Origin: Nostoc sp. T09
GTDB lineage: Bacteria > Cyanobacteriota > Cyanobacteriia > Cyanobacteriales > Nostocaceae
Reading direction: 5' to 3'
Assembly: GCF_002154695.1 (NCBI RefSeq)
Contig: NZ_MTAV01000135.1
Coordinates: 1-64,000, forward strand
Length of the DNA: 64,000 nt
This document shows positions 44,073 to 52,408 of this stretch, one piece after another. Position 1 is the first letter of the stretch. Every line of letters begins with the position of its first letter. The notes beneath the pieces are model-generated. The model ran no database searches, was not told the origin of the DNA, and worked only from the letters and a program-made list of their open reading frames with translations. A program made the position numbers and the translations under genes.

Positions 44073-44660
44073 ATGAATACTCCCAGCCATGCCATTCTCA
44101 ATCTGGTTGTTTTCAGCCAACAAATGCGCAATCAGGCAAGCCACGCAATTTTTCTGGGCGCAATCTTGCCTGATGTACCAATATTTGTGTTTTACTTCTT
44201 GATGAAGTTCGTGTATCGTCTGCCGTCACATCAGATTTGGTCAGAGGTTTACTATCAGCCCTTTTGGCAAGCAATTATCAGTACTTTTCACTCCATTCCT
44301 CTAGCACTGATTGGGGTAATAATTGCCCATGTTCTCAATTGGCAAGTCATAGAAGTTGGGTTTATTAGTATGGTGCTGCACTCACTTTTAGATTTACCAG
44401 TCCACAACAACGATGCCCATCGGCACTTTTTTCCCTTTAGCGATTACCGTTTTATCAGCCCCATTTCTTACTGGGATCGCAACCATTACGGCGGGATCGT
44501 AGCTTTTGTAGAAATTTCATTAGTGTTGATGGCAAGTATATATCTGTTTCCCACCATGCGCTCATACTGGAGTAAAGGACTATTATTAGCAGTCAATCTA
44601 TTTTACTGGGGCGCATATTTCAGGTTTTATCTGATTAAAAAAATATTCAATTTGTTGTAA
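44073..44660 (+). CDS. Membrane protein, YdjM/DUF457-like
   Basis: 195 residues with four to five membrane helices. It begins MNTPSHAILNLVVF, with a His after TPS typical of DUF457/YdjM-type proteins, and has further conserved polar residues in the membrane: GAILPDVPIF, LHSLLDLPVHNNDAHRHFFP and YWDRNHYGG. The Asp/His pattern suggests a metal site, and the family is often labelled metal-dependent hydrolase. Activity is unproven. The gene stands alone. Confidence 0.75.
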   Translation: MNTPSHAILNLVVFSQQMRNQASHAIFLGAILPDVPIFVFYFLMKFVYRLPSHQIWSEVYYQPFWQAIISTFHSIPLALIGVIIAHVLNWQVIEVGFISMVLHSLLDLPVHNNDAHRHFFPFSDYRFISPISYWDRNHYGGIVAFVEISLVLMASIYLFPTMRSYWSKGLLLAVNLFYWGAYFRFYLIKKIFNLL

Positions 44661-44699
44661 TGTATAGCAAATTCGCGGTACGTTATATCATGTTCGCTT

Positions 44700-44815
44700 G
44701 AAGACTTATCATTAGGGCTGACGCAAAGACGCGGTGAGCAGTCCGTTGCGGAGGTTCCCTCCGTTGAAGGAACTGCAAACCCGGAGGAGGACGCGGAGAT
44801 TTTAATAATAAGTGA
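44700..44815. repeat. GC-rich dispersed repeat with hairpins
   Basis: Contains GACGCAAAGACGCGG, CGGAGGTTCCCTCCG and a GTTGCGGAGG...GAACTGCAAAC arm, a combination common between genes in Nostoc genomes. It lies between the membrane protein gene and the RelE-type toxin gene. No ORF. Confidence 0.5.
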
Positions 44816-44831
44816 TTATCCGAACTTGATA

Positions 44832-45116
44832 TTAGTAGACTTCATCATGCGTACCTACATCAACTAAGACTATTGCCTCTTCTTCCATATCCTCAAACTT
44901 CTGAAAATAGAAGACAATCCGAAAGTCATATTCCACAGAGCAAGACCAGAGATCTTGAAGTTCGCCTTGCAGCTTGTGGGTTTTGAGGGTAGGGGAAAAT
45001 GGATCAATCTCAAGCAGACTTAGGGTTGTTAAAACTTTGGCTTGAAGTTGAGGACGATTTTTACAACGGCGTTTAAGGGCACGGCGAAAACTTTCATCGA
45101 AAATTAACACCCTCAT
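44832..45116 (-). CDS. RelE/StbE (YafQ-like) mRNA interferase toxin
   Basis: 94-residue toxin of the RelE superfamily. Visible signatures are FRRALKRRCKNRPQLQAKV, then LKTHKLQGELQDLWSCSV and the central strand YDFRIVFYF, as in YafQ/StbE-type toxins that cleave mRNA on the ribosome. The C-terminal IVLVDVGTHDEVY holds the His-Asp-Glu-x-Tyr end common to this subgroup. Its start overlaps the antitoxin stop by 4 bases (ATGA), so the pair is co-translated with the antitoxin first. Confidence 0.92.
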   Translation of the reverse strand: MRVLIFDESFRRALKRRCKNRPQLQAKVLTTLSLLEIDPFSPTLKTHKLQGELQDLWSCSVEYDFRIVFYFQKFEDMEEEAIVLVDVGTHDEVY

Positions 45117-45337
45117 TCCTCATCCCCAAATACACTAGCCATCAGTTCAGTGGCGGTACCTCTCTGAGCAGTGCCATTGCTGACGGCTTGCATTGTTACC
45201 TTAGCGTTCTGAGCAATTTCTTGGCGGCGTTTAGCAATGCGGCGTTTGTAAATCAAGTCAAATAGTATATCTTGCTCATCTTCTGAGAGAGCTTCCACGG
45301 ACTCAATAATTGCTTGCAAAGTAGGGAGTTGAGACAT
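45113..45337 (-). CDS. Antitoxin of the RelE-type pair
   Basis: 74 residues from the ATG at 45337 (an ATG nine codons earlier is possible). It begins MSQLPTLQAIIESVEALSE, followed by DEQDILFDLIYKRRIAKRR and a C-terminal part ending MASVFGDEE. This is the usual form of small cyanobacterial antitoxins partnered with RelE/StbE toxins: N-terminal helix-rich dimerisation and DNA-binding part, C-terminal toxin-binding part. It overlaps the toxin gene by 4 bases. Confidence 0.85.
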   Translation of the reverse strand: MSQLPTLQAIIESVEALSEDEQDILFDLIYKRRIAKRRQEIAQNAKVTMQAVSNGTAQRGTATELMASVFGDEE

Positions 45338-45496
45338 AGATGAATAACATAGTCTAAATCTCATTATAAAGAATAGCTTTCAACTTCCTTGTTATCTACG
45401 GACGGATACTTTGGTGAACTAAACCAAGTGTCTGCAAAGCCGCCCAAAGGATTGCCTTGGGAACCCGCAAGGGCGCAGTGGCTCCCCTCATCCCCC

Positions 45497-47191
45497 TCAC
45501 GGCGACGGAGTAGGAGTTGGTTTTGGTGCTGGTACTGTTGGTTGGGGATCTAAGCCATTCAATGCTTGTTTTAACTGCTCTGTTGTCAAGGACTGTAAAA
45601 TACTGAGATTGAGAGGAGCCTGACTAATGTACTGGGCATAGGATGGCTGCAAATATGAGCGGTATTCGGAGCGATTTAAAAGATGGGTATCTAAGAAAGC
45701 TAGACTTAAGGCTTTGATATAAGAATAAGCAGGCGCACGGTTTGGTCCTAGCAATGCCTCTGGTACAGGTAACACATCATTGTTAGCAGTTGGTTCAGCG
45801 ATCGCACTAAAGTGTGTAGCATTTTCGATTAAAACTAAGTATTTGTTGGGGTTAGGCAGCCAAGTAAAAGGGTAAATCTGTTCAGCTACTGGTGGGGCAA
45901 AAATATCTTCACTACCTGCTACTAGCATTGTCGGTACTTGAATTTGACTCACTCCACTTTCACCTAAGACCGAACTATCAATCGGATTAATCGCCATCAC
46001 AGCCTTAATGCGAGGGTCTTGAAGCGGATAATTTGCTACAGGTAACTCATAGGCGCGACACTGCAAAAATACTGATACATTCAAAGTTCTATTAGGATTG
46101 CAATCGCGGCGCAGTTTGTCAAAGTTAATCTTTGCTCCACCCAAAGCCAAAACAGTATAACCACCGAAGGAATGACCAATCGCTCCAATTTGTTGGAAAT
46201 TGAGTTTACCTCGGAGATTAGGATCAGTCCTATCTAACTGCTGGAGTTGATCGAGTACAAACTTAACATCTAAAGGTCGGTTAAGAAATTCTTGTGCTTC
46301 TGGCGGCCCAGCCAAGCCGGAAAAGTATAGCTGAAAGCGTTCAGCATTACTACCAGGATGTTCCAATACAGCAACGGCAAAACCGTGAGATGCTAAATGT
46401 TCAGCTAAGTATACGAAGGCATAGCGGTCTGAAGCGACACCATGAGAAATTACAACTAGAGGAAAGGGAGGTTTAGGTGTATCTCCTGTGGTTTGCGATG
46501 ATGTTTGCGGCACATAGACATCAACTGGTAGACTGCGATTCCGGGAATTGTCATTGAGTTTTAGGCTAGTGATCTGCCATCTGAAAGTTCCCGGCGATCG
46601 CAAATCTGGCTGTTGGGTGAAGTCAACCTTGGCATTAGTAGTTTCTGCACTCGTCTGTTGTTTGATAGACGCAAAAATTTGATCTTTGGCTTTGCCCAAC
46701 TCTAACAAGCTATTAACTATCTGTAGCCCCTCAGAAAAATTCAACCGCAAACTTTCGCTAGGGTATTTACGCAACAAATTTACAACTGTTAAGCCCTCTG
46801 GATCGGCCGCAGATAAAATTAAAGCAGCACGGATCGCATAAAAACCATTCTGCCGAGAGTCGGTAAGCAGCAATTCTCCTAAACGTCGCACTACCGCCTC
46901 ACCTAAAGGTGAGTAGGTAAATTGAGAGACTAAAACAGGAGTGATAGCAAATCTTTGTTGCAGTAGTTGCCGTAATTGAGCAAGTTGTTGAGGAGTAGCA
47001 CGACTGGCGTAAAATCCTAATTCACTGTTGATTTTGCCTTCCTTGGCAAACTTTTCCAGAGATTCAGCAGATAAAGAAAACTCCCCAAAGGGAGGGTAAA
47101 AAAAACTAATACGCTCGGCTCCCAGTCCAGGCGTTGCAGTCAAAATCGTAGACAATATACCTAAACTGAGGTATTTCAGAAATTTTTTCAT
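45497..47191 (-). CDS. Secreted alpha/beta hydrolase with N-terminal DUF1400 domain
   Basis: 564 residues from the ATG at 47191. A signal peptide (MKKFLKYLSLGILSTILTAT then LGAERI) leads into DUF1400 (about 25-160), a domain typical of cyanobacterial lipase-like proteins. The hydrolase domain (about 200-480) has VISHGVASDR, the nucleophile elbow GHSFGGY, an acid region VAGSEDIFAPP and the catalytic His in ENATHFSAI. It resembles platelet-activating-factor acetylhydrolase or dienelactone hydrolase folds. The substrate is probably an ester of lipid or polyester, unknown. The Pro-rich tail ends KPTPTPSP. A hairpin (47237-47269) lies in the leader. Confidence 0.87.
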   Translation of the reverse strand: MKKFLKYLSLGILSTILTATPGLGAERISFFYPPFGEFSLSAESLEKFAKEGKINSELGFYASRATPQQLAQLRQLLQQRFAITPVLVSQFTYSPLGEAVVRRLGELLLTDSRQNGFYAIRAALILSAADPEGLTVVNLLRKYPSESLRLNFSEGLQIVNSLLELGKAKDQIFASIKQQTSAETTNAKVDFTQQPDLRSPGTFRWQITSLKLNDNSRNRSLPVDVYVPQTSSQTTGDTPKPPFPLVVISHGVASDRYAFVYLAEHLASHGFAVAVLEHPGSNAERFQLYFSGLAGPPEAQEFLNRPLDVKFVLDQLQQLDRTDPNLRGKLNFQQIGAIGHSFGGYTVLALGGAKINFDKLRRDCNPNRTLNVSVFLQCRAYELPVANYPLQDPRIKAVMAINPIDSSVLGESGVSQIQVPTMLVAGSEDIFAPPVAEQIYPFTWLPNPNKYLVLIENATHFSAIAEPTANNDVLPVPEALLGPNRAPAYSYIKALSLAFLDTHLLNRSEYRSYLQPSYAQYISQAPLNLSILQSLTTEQLKQALNGLDPQPTVPAPKPTPTPSP

Positions 47192-47236
47192 CAGCAAAAC
47201 CCGCTGTTTACCCCGTCCACACAAATTTGGGCGGCG

Positions 47237-47269
47237 AGGAAAGCGGGGCGGGATCTGTGCCGCTTTCCT
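47237..47269. other. Hairpin upstream of the DUF1400 hydrolase gene
   Basis: AGGAAAGCGG pairs perfectly with CCGCTTTCCT around 13 bases. It lies 46 bases ahead of the start at 47191, so it would be in the 5' leader of that mRNA, or may be a repeat. Confidence 0.5.
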
Positions 47270-47414
47270 GTTTACCTACTTTAGATATATCAAATGAGCT
47301 ATTACTGCACATATATCTAATAGGTTATCCTACAAAAATTGCTGAATTTTTACCTTAAATTTTGCAATTTTTTCGTTATTGATGAAACTTTTTTAACCAG
47401 ACAAATACTGTTTA

Positions 47415-47442
47415 TCAGCCTTAGATTTAGGTCTAAGGCTGA
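47415..47442. terminator. Hairpin after the secreted protein gene
   Basis: TCAGCCTTAGA and TCTAAGGCTGA form a perfect 11-bp stem around 6 bases. It lies 10 bases past the stop of the gene ending at 47452. The T run (GATTTTTTC) is on the plus-strand side, so minus-strand termination would rely mainly on the stem. Confidence 0.6.
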
Positions 47443-47451
47443 GAGATTTTT

Positions 47452-48054
47452 TCAAGCTTTTAAAACCACATGGAAGGAATTTAAATAACCATTAATGGTT
47501 TTAGCTAAAGTCTGCCGCTGTTTTCTTGTGGTTATAGCCATTACTTGATATAAGCGCCCTTGAGCAAAATACATTCTGCTTTTAGTAACTTTGCCACCAG
47601 AATTGACATACTCAATTTCTTTACCAGGATGACCATTGGTACTACGAATATCTCGTTGGCTAATTAAATTACTTTTCGTAGTTTTTAAAGCTATATCCCT
47701 GGCATTATTAAGTACTGCTTGAGGGTTCGCCATTTGACCATAACTGTAAGGAAAATCGTTGTAAGCAACTACATAAGCTACTTCCTGTTTTGGTGGTTGA
47801 GCTATAAATAGTTCTAAATTGATTTCCCCCATGTAGGTTTTTTGGGCTTGGGTATTCCTTTTGGGCATTCCTGGCATCAAAACACTAAAGCGTCCATCTG
47901 GGCCAGTGAACAACTTCCATTGTGGCTGCACTGGTTGAGTAACCTTTGGTTTAGCTTGAGTAACCTTTGGTTTGGGTTGACGTGCATCAACCAGTAAAGA
48001 TCCGCTGCATACAAGTGTGGCAGCAAGTAGGGGCAATAAAACTTTGATTGTCAT
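47452..48054 (-). CDS. Secreted protein of unknown function
   Basis: 200 residues from the ATG at 48054. A signal peptide (MTIKVLLPLLAATLVCSGSL) precedes a Lys/Pro/Gln linker with a doubled KPKVTQ motif. The domain (about 45-200) begins WKLFTGPDGRFSVLMPG and includes FFxxP-like strands and YFAQGRLYQVMAIT. This domain recurs in secreted or membrane-anchored cyanobacterial proteins (often paired with kinases or TPRs, in my recollection), with no known activity. It follows glk on the same strand with a 42-base gap. Confidence 0.72.
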   Translation of the reverse strand: MTIKVLLPLLAATLVCSGSLLVDARQPKPKVTQAKPKVTQPVQPQWKLFTGPDGRFSVLMPGMPKRNTQAQKTYMGEINLELFIAQPPKQEVAYVVAYNDFPYSYGQMANPQAVLNNARDIALKTTKSNLISQRDIRSTNGHPGKEIEYVNSGGKVTKSRMYFAQGRLYQVMAITTRKQRQTLAKTINGYLNSFHVVLKA

Positions 48055-48096
48055 AGTTTTGGCTTTTGATGATGCTGATATCACCGATGCCAGCTG

Positions 48097-49149
48097 TTAT
48101 AACCTAGCAGCATACAAAGCAGCACCAATTAGCCCAACTTGTTGATTGAGAATAATATACACCGGTATTTCTTCGAGGAGGGAACGCATCCTTCCTTTTT
48201 GGGTGAAATTTAATAGGAAACTACCCTGTTGCATTAAAGGCAAGATTTTAGGAGCGATGCCACCAGCAATATATAGTCCGCCGTAAGGTAGAAGTTTGAT
48301 GGCAAGATTTCCGGCTTCTGCACCATAAACCTCTACAAACAGTTGCATGGTTTGTTCACAAAGGCGATCGCGTCCTTGTAGTGCAGCAGTGCCAATAATC
48401 GCACCAGGATCGACGCTTTTCTCTGCTTTTCCTGCTTCTTCTTCCCAGATTCTAACGATGTGGGCAATATCGGGTGATTCAGCAGCAATTTTTTGATCGC
48501 GTAAAAATTGGTAAATTGAGACAATTCCCTGACCTGAAACGACTCTTTCTACAGAAACGCGTTGGATATCATGTTTATCCATCAGGTATTTCATCAGCCG
48601 AAACTCTAACTCGGTACGCGCGGCAAAGTCGGCGTGTCCGCCCTCTGAAGGAAAGACATGATAGTGTTCTCCTTGCTTGATTAAAAATCCTTGCCCTAAG
48701 CCAGTGCCAGCACCAATAATGGCAATAGGCGCTTCGAGTTTAGGTTTCCCAGCTTGTAAAGTCAGCAAATTTTTGTTGTTTAAGCCGAAAATACCGTAGC
48801 CAACGGCAGTAAAGTCATTGATCAGGGAAACAGAGGCAATCCCCAATTCTTGTTGTAGACGTTCGCTATCTAAATACCAAGCTAAATTGGTCAGCTTGGC
48901 AGTATTGTTAACTATTGGACCGGCGATCGCAAAGCAAGCCTTTTGCGGTGTCAATGCCTTAGCTTTGGCTAGAAACTGCTGAACTATTGGCACTAAATCG
49001 GGAAAGTCCTGGCTGTGATAACTTTCCTCGTAAATATTGCGTAACAGATGCGAATCTGAGGTTTCATGAAATCCTGGTGAATCTGTGGTTTCAGACAACC
49101 GCAGAATAGTTTTCGTACCGCCAATATCTCCCGCTAGTAATAATGTCAT
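48097..49149 (-). CDS. glk: Glucokinase
   Basis: 350 residues from the ATG at 49149; the longer reading adds an atypical leader. The ATP-binding phosphate-1 motif LLAGDIGGTKTIL opens the protein, and FAIAGPIVNN, LINDFTAVGYG (catalytic Asp) and IIGAGTGLGQGFL follow, as in the bacterial Glk family rather than ROK kinases (no ROK Cys/His zinc motif). It phosphorylates glucose for glycolysis or the oxidative pentose phosphate route, important for dark and heterocyst metabolism. A histidine phosphatase gene lies upstream on the same strand, about 90 bases away. Confidence 0.93.
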   Translation of the reverse strand: MTLLLAGDIGGTKTILRLSETTDSPGFHETSDSHLLRNIYEESYHSQDFPDLVPIVQQFLAKAKALTPQKACFAIAGPIVNNTAKLTNLAWYLDSERLQQELGIASVSLINDFTAVGYGIFGLNNKNLLTLQAGKPKLEAPIAIIGAGTGLGQGFLIKQGEHYHVFPSEGGHADFAARTELEFRLMKYLMDKHDIQRVSVERVVSGQGIVSIYQFLRDQKIAAESPDIAHIVRIWEEEAGKAEKSVDPGAIIGTAALQGRDRLCEQTMQLFVEVYGAEAGNLAIKLLPYGGLYIAGGIAPKILPLMQQGSFLLNFTQKGRMRSLLEEIPVYIILNQQVGLIGAALYAARL

Positions 49150-49238
49150 AAAATTTATCAGTAATTTAGTGACTTTCTCAGTACATGGCAATGTATCTAG
49201 ATTAGCGGAAGCCAGGATTTAAAATCTCTATCAGGGAT

Positions 49239-49886
49239 TCAAACAAATCGAATTACTTCTTCTACCTCGACTAGATGAGAAGTATCCCCTTTAAGTTCTA
49301 ATAACCATTCTGAGTCTTGAAGCACTACTTTGACTAAAGAACATAAAGAAGCCTTCACTTCCATTTTGGCAATTTCGCCTACTAATCCCATAGCCGCGCC
49401 TAGCACAGAAGCGCCATGACCTACCAACAGGATATTAGCGGGGTAGAATTCAGTCGCTAGACATCTAGCTGTTTGCCCAGAACGTCCCCGTACTTGTGCT
49501 TGTGTTTCGGGATATTTGGCTGCAATATGCGGAGTATAGGTAAGATCAATTCTGGGAAATAATTCTGCTAAAGCTGGAGTTGAGAGTCTTTCGGGTTCTT
49601 CTGTCATCCAAGCGGGATTTAGCCATTCGCTCAAACCAGTTTCTAATTTAATCCGTAGATCTAGTACTTCTGCAACTGCGTTCGCTGTTTGTACAGTTCG
49701 CAGAAAGGGAGAAGCAAAAATATGGCTGATTTTCTCTTTTTTCAGGCGGTTAGCTAGCTGCTTTGCTTGAATGAAACCATCCTCAGATAAAGGTGGATCG
49801 TAGCGTCTTTCAGCGGTGAGAAACCAATCAGGGTTAACAAAATCGAGGCGGTTGGCGTGTCTTGCGATCCAGATGATTTGACTCAT
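49239..49886 (-). CDS. Histidine phosphatase family protein
   Basis: 215-residue phosphatase of the phosphoglycerate mutase-like fold. The catalytic RHANR motif (9-13; His phosphorylated during turnover) starts the domain. FASPFLRTVQTA supplies the second Arg, and LLVGHGASVLGA carries the second catalytic His. Substrates in this family range from phosphosugars to phosphoproteins such as SixA targets; none can be assigned here. Next to glk, a sugar-phosphate role is possible, but that is inference. Confidence 0.88.
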   Translation of the reverse strand: MSQIIWIARHANRLDFVNPDWFLTAERRYDPPLSEDGFIQAKQLANRLKKEKISHIFASPFLRTVQTANAVAEVLDLRIKLETGLSEWLNPAWMTEEPERLSTPALAELFPRIDLTYTPHIAAKYPETQAQVRGRSGQTARCLATEFYPANILLVGHGASVLGAAMGLVGEIAKMEVKASLCSLVKVVLQDSEWLLELKGDTSHLVEVEEVIRFV

Positions 49887-50088
49887 GGCTTTGATTATTC
49901 AGGCAAATATAATTCGCAACAGAAGTTGACACCCAAAAACTGGGCTACAAATCTAAATATATGATAAATATTGTAATGTTTTGTAAAAAGTTAATTAACT
50001 TGGCGGAATATCAAACGTATATCAATTTTTCTTACGCAAAAACACAGCATAGAAGGAAAAAACCAATTTTAATTTCCACGTAGTAGTA

Positions 50089-50520
50089 TTAGCCTGCAAT
50101 GTTAGCGTCTTTAAAAGCTCCGTCACAATCAATCGATAAAATAATTGTGTGCCCCCAAAATAGATCGCCATCATCATAGTAAAGGTTGGCGCTACCGTTG
50201 GAATTAAAGTGGACTTCTTCCAGCTTTATCAGTTTCATGAAAGTTGGGCAGTCAATTTCATCACCATCATTCCAGGTATGATTGTATAGGTCGAGAAGTT
50301 GGTTGGCTGCACACCGACGAAGGTTGACTTCTTGTTTTTGAATTCGGGTGAAAGAATGAGAAGCACGTTCGATAACAGCAGATGTTTCTACATCCTCAAT
50401 GTCAACACTCAAATTGACAATATTTCCAGGGGTAATTTCAACTTTACTAGACCAGCAATCGAGGTCGCTATCCCAAACTAATTCACCTAAAACTTCATTT
50501 TTTATTGTTTTTTTAGACAT
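50089..50520 (-). CDS. DUF2262-domain protein
   Basis: 143-residue soluble acidic protein. The segments VLGELVWDSDLDCWSSKVEI and LYYDDGDLFWGHTIILSID with the intervening LLDLYNHTWNDGDEI match the DUF2262 family. Members are scattered across bacteria and often sit among small polymorphic-toxin immunity-type genes; function is unknown. It is followed by two other short accessory genes on the same strand (51255 and the Uma2 gene at 50539), giving the stretch a mosaic character. Confidence 0.75.
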   Translation of the reverse strand: MSKKTIKNEVLGELVWDSDLDCWSSKVEITPGNIVNLSVDIEDVETSAVIERASHSFTRIQKQEVNLRRCAANQLLDLYNHTWNDGDEIDCPTFMKLIKLEEVHFNSNGSANLYYDDGDLFWGHTIILSIDCDGAFKDANIAG

Positions 50521-50538
50521 TACTAGTTTCTGATTAGC

Positions 50539-51102
50539 CTATAACTTTAACCATGCAAATAACTGTTCTACAGTCAATTGCAGGTTAGAAACTAAATTAG
50601 GAACTGGTAAGATTTCCTCTTCTGCTTGTAAAAGTTCTGGTTGCTGTTTTGGGGGATAGACTAAAACAGACTTTTCATCTGGATCGATCAGCCAACCTAA
50701 ACTAGTACTATATTTTAGACAATGCAAAATATTTCCAGTTACTTTAGTCTGACTTTGATCGGGTGAGAGAATCTCAATTGTCCAGTCTGGATGGGTTTCA
50801 AAGACATTCGCTACATCTCCATTTGCATCTACAGGAATTCTTTCCCAAGCAAATACAGCGACATCAGGTACAATTGAATGTCCGCCAAAGGTACAGCGTA
50901 ATTCTGGAAAGGCTAGAGCAATTTTTTGAGGCTTGACTAAAGCATTGATATAACTAAATAATTGACATCGAAGTCTACTATGCTTTCCCTGTGGCATAGG
51001 TTTTTGAATAATTTGCCCATTGATATATTCACTAGCTGGCTTAGTTTCTGGCAGTTTTAAAAACTCTTCTAAAGTTAGAGGTTTGGTTGGTAACTGTACC
51101 AT
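50539..51102 (-). CDS. Uma2-family (DUF820) PD-(D/E)XK nuclease-like protein
   Basis: 187 residues. The start LTLEEFLKLPETKPASEYINGQ and core LRCTFGGHSIVPDVAVFAW then WTIEILSPDQSQTKV show the PD-(D/E)xK-like residues: PD in VPDVAVF and E in IEILSP. Uma2 proteins are highly amplified in cyanobacteria. Although they carry the restriction-endonuclease-like fold, activity is rarely shown. A second, only distantly similar member is at 54677. Confidence 0.9.
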   Translation of the reverse strand: MVQLPTKPLTLEEFLKLPETKPASEYINGQIIQKPMPQGKHSRLRCQLFSYINALVKPQKIALAFPELRCTFGGHSIVPDVAVFAWERIPVDANGDVANVFETHPDWTIEILSPDQSQTKVTGNILHCLKYSTSLGWLIDPDEKSVLVYPPKQQPELLQAEEEILPVPNLVSNLQLTVEQLFAWLKL

Positions 51103-51159
51103 ATACTCGTACCGCTTAAACTACTATACAGATGTCATACTAATTCTATGTGAAGTTGC

Positions 51160-51222
51160 GCTATCTCGCCCTCAGGCTAGAAGCCTGGGGCTACTTCAAC
51201 AAAGCCCACCTACGTGGGCTAA
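51160..51222. repeat. Double hairpin repeat (CCCACCT-CGTGGG family)
   Basis: CAGGCTAGAAGCCTG (near 51173-51187) and AGCCCACCTACGTGGGCT (51203-51220) form two adjacent hairpins. The second is related to the one at 5883-5900. Intergenic. Confidence 0.7.
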
Positions 51223-51254
51223 TTAAGCGCATCTTCATTGAGAAACGGTATCAT

Positions 51255-51575
51255 TTATTTACGAAACTCATCCCAAAGCTCAAAGAATCTATCGAATGCT
51301 TCTGCTTCAGATTTAGTTTCAGTTATGACGAATATATACCAACATATAGAATTACCCATAGAATAATTTTTGCATAACCAATTATTAAAATCTTTTTCCA
51401 ACTTCCGATTAAATTGTTCTGATTCAGGAATATTATGTTCAATAACCGCCATTTCATAACCTAGCAGCAAAGACCATAAAGCCGATAAAGATTTTCTGCC
51501 AAGATACAAACCTGGTCGTGAACGTACTATTTCAAGGAAACTTTCAAATGTTGAATACTTGAACAAAGTAGACAC
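51255..51575 (-). CDS. Small protein of unknown function (possible immunity-type)
   Basis: 106 residues. It begins with a helix (YSTFESFLEIVRSRPGLYLG) followed by KSLSALWSLLLGYEMAV and ends EAFDRFFELWDEFRK. The RPGLYLGRKSLSALW pattern resembles small single-domain proteins seen near polymorphic toxin or immunity genes, but I cannot name a family. The start is GTG at 51575, supported by GAGGTAAT about 6 bases upstream. The upstream LivF-type gene ends 68 bases away on the same strand. Confidence 0.65.
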   Translation of the reverse strand: MSTLFKYSTFESFLEIVRSRPGLYLGRKSLSALWSLLLGYEMAVIEHNIPESEQFNRKLEKDFNNWLCKNYSMGNSICWYIFVITETKSEAEAFDRFFELWDEFRK

Positions 51576-51643
51576 AATTCTAATTACCTCAGAGGTGGCA
51601 TCTAGACGAATCGATTACAAATGGCTTGGTACAAAATATGATA

Positions 51644-52393
51644 CTAACCCAAATAAGCTTTTTTAACTCGCTCATCAGTAATTAATTGTGATGCTGCACC
51701 CGTTAAAGTAATAGAACCTGCTTCTAAAACATATCCTCTATCGGCAATTTGTAGAGCTAAGTTAGCGTTTTGTTCAACTAATAAAATAGTTACGCCCGTA
51801 GCGCGAAGATTTTCAATAATAGTAAAAATTTCTCGGACGATCGCAGGTGCTAAACCTAAGCTAGGTTCATCTAAAAGTAATAGTTGTGGTCTACTCATTA
51901 AAGCACGAGCGATCGCTAACATTTGTTGTTCGCCACCACTGAGAGTTCCTGCTAGTTGATTGCGTCTTTGGGATAAACGCGGAAATAGCTCATATTGATG
52001 CTCAATATCTGCTTTAATTTCTTTTTGATCGTTGCGAATATAAGCACCTAATAACAAATTATCTAAAACTGTTTGTCTAGCTAATACTCTCCGTCCTTCA
52101 GGAGAATGGGCGATACCAAGTTTAACCACCTCATAAGCTTGACGGCGAGTAATATTCCGTCCACTGTAGATAATTTGTCCACTTCTAGGATTAACTATTT
52201 TGGATATAGCCCGGAGAGTAGTAGTTTTACCAGCACCGTTAGCACCAATTAAAGTTACTACCTCGCCTTTTTTAATGATTAAATTAATCTTTTTTAGAGC
52301 TTGAATACCGCCATAATTCACATCAAGGTCTTGAACCTCTAAAATCGTAAAATCTTCTTTATCAGTTAAATATCGGCGTTCATCGGCGTTCAT
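51644..52393 (-). CDS. Branched-chain/neutral amino acid ABC transporter ATPase, LivF-type
   Basis: 249-residue ABC ATPase. Walker A LIGANGAGKTTTL, the LivF-type signature LSGGEQQMLAIARAL, Walker B LLLLDEPSLGLAP and switch VEQNANLAL are all present. It pairs with the LivG-type ATPase encoded 15 bases upstream to energise import of hydrophobic or neutral amino acids. The annotated start ATG lies in a 10-bp tandem repeat (CATCGGCGTT on the plus strand, 52371-52400) that encodes the unusual leader MNADERRY; there is no other in-frame ATG before the conserved ILEVQDLDVNYGG. Last gene of the operon. Confidence 0.93.
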   Translation of the reverse strand: MNADERRYLTDKEDFTILEVQDLDVNYGGIQALKKINLIIKKGEVVTLIGANGAGKTTTLRAISKIVNPRSGQIIYSGRNITRRQAYEVVKLGIAHSPEGRRVLARQTVLDNLLLGAYIRNDQKEIKADIEHQYELFPRLSQRRNQLAGTLSGGEQQMLAIARALMSRPQLLLLDEPSLGLAPAIVREIFTIIENLRATGVTILLVEQNANLALQIADRGYVLEAGSITLTGAASQLITDERVKKAYLG

Positions 52394-52400
52394 CGGCGGT
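52371..52400. repeat. Three 10-bp repeats at the livF-type gene start
   Basis: TATCGGCGTT, CATCGGCGTT, CATCGGCGGT in tandem. On the minus strand they read GATGAACGCC-type units and provide the start codon and first codons of the LivF-like gene. Related CCGATGAACACCGAT occurs near 23463. Confidence 0.85.
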
Positions 52401-52408
52401 TAAAATCC

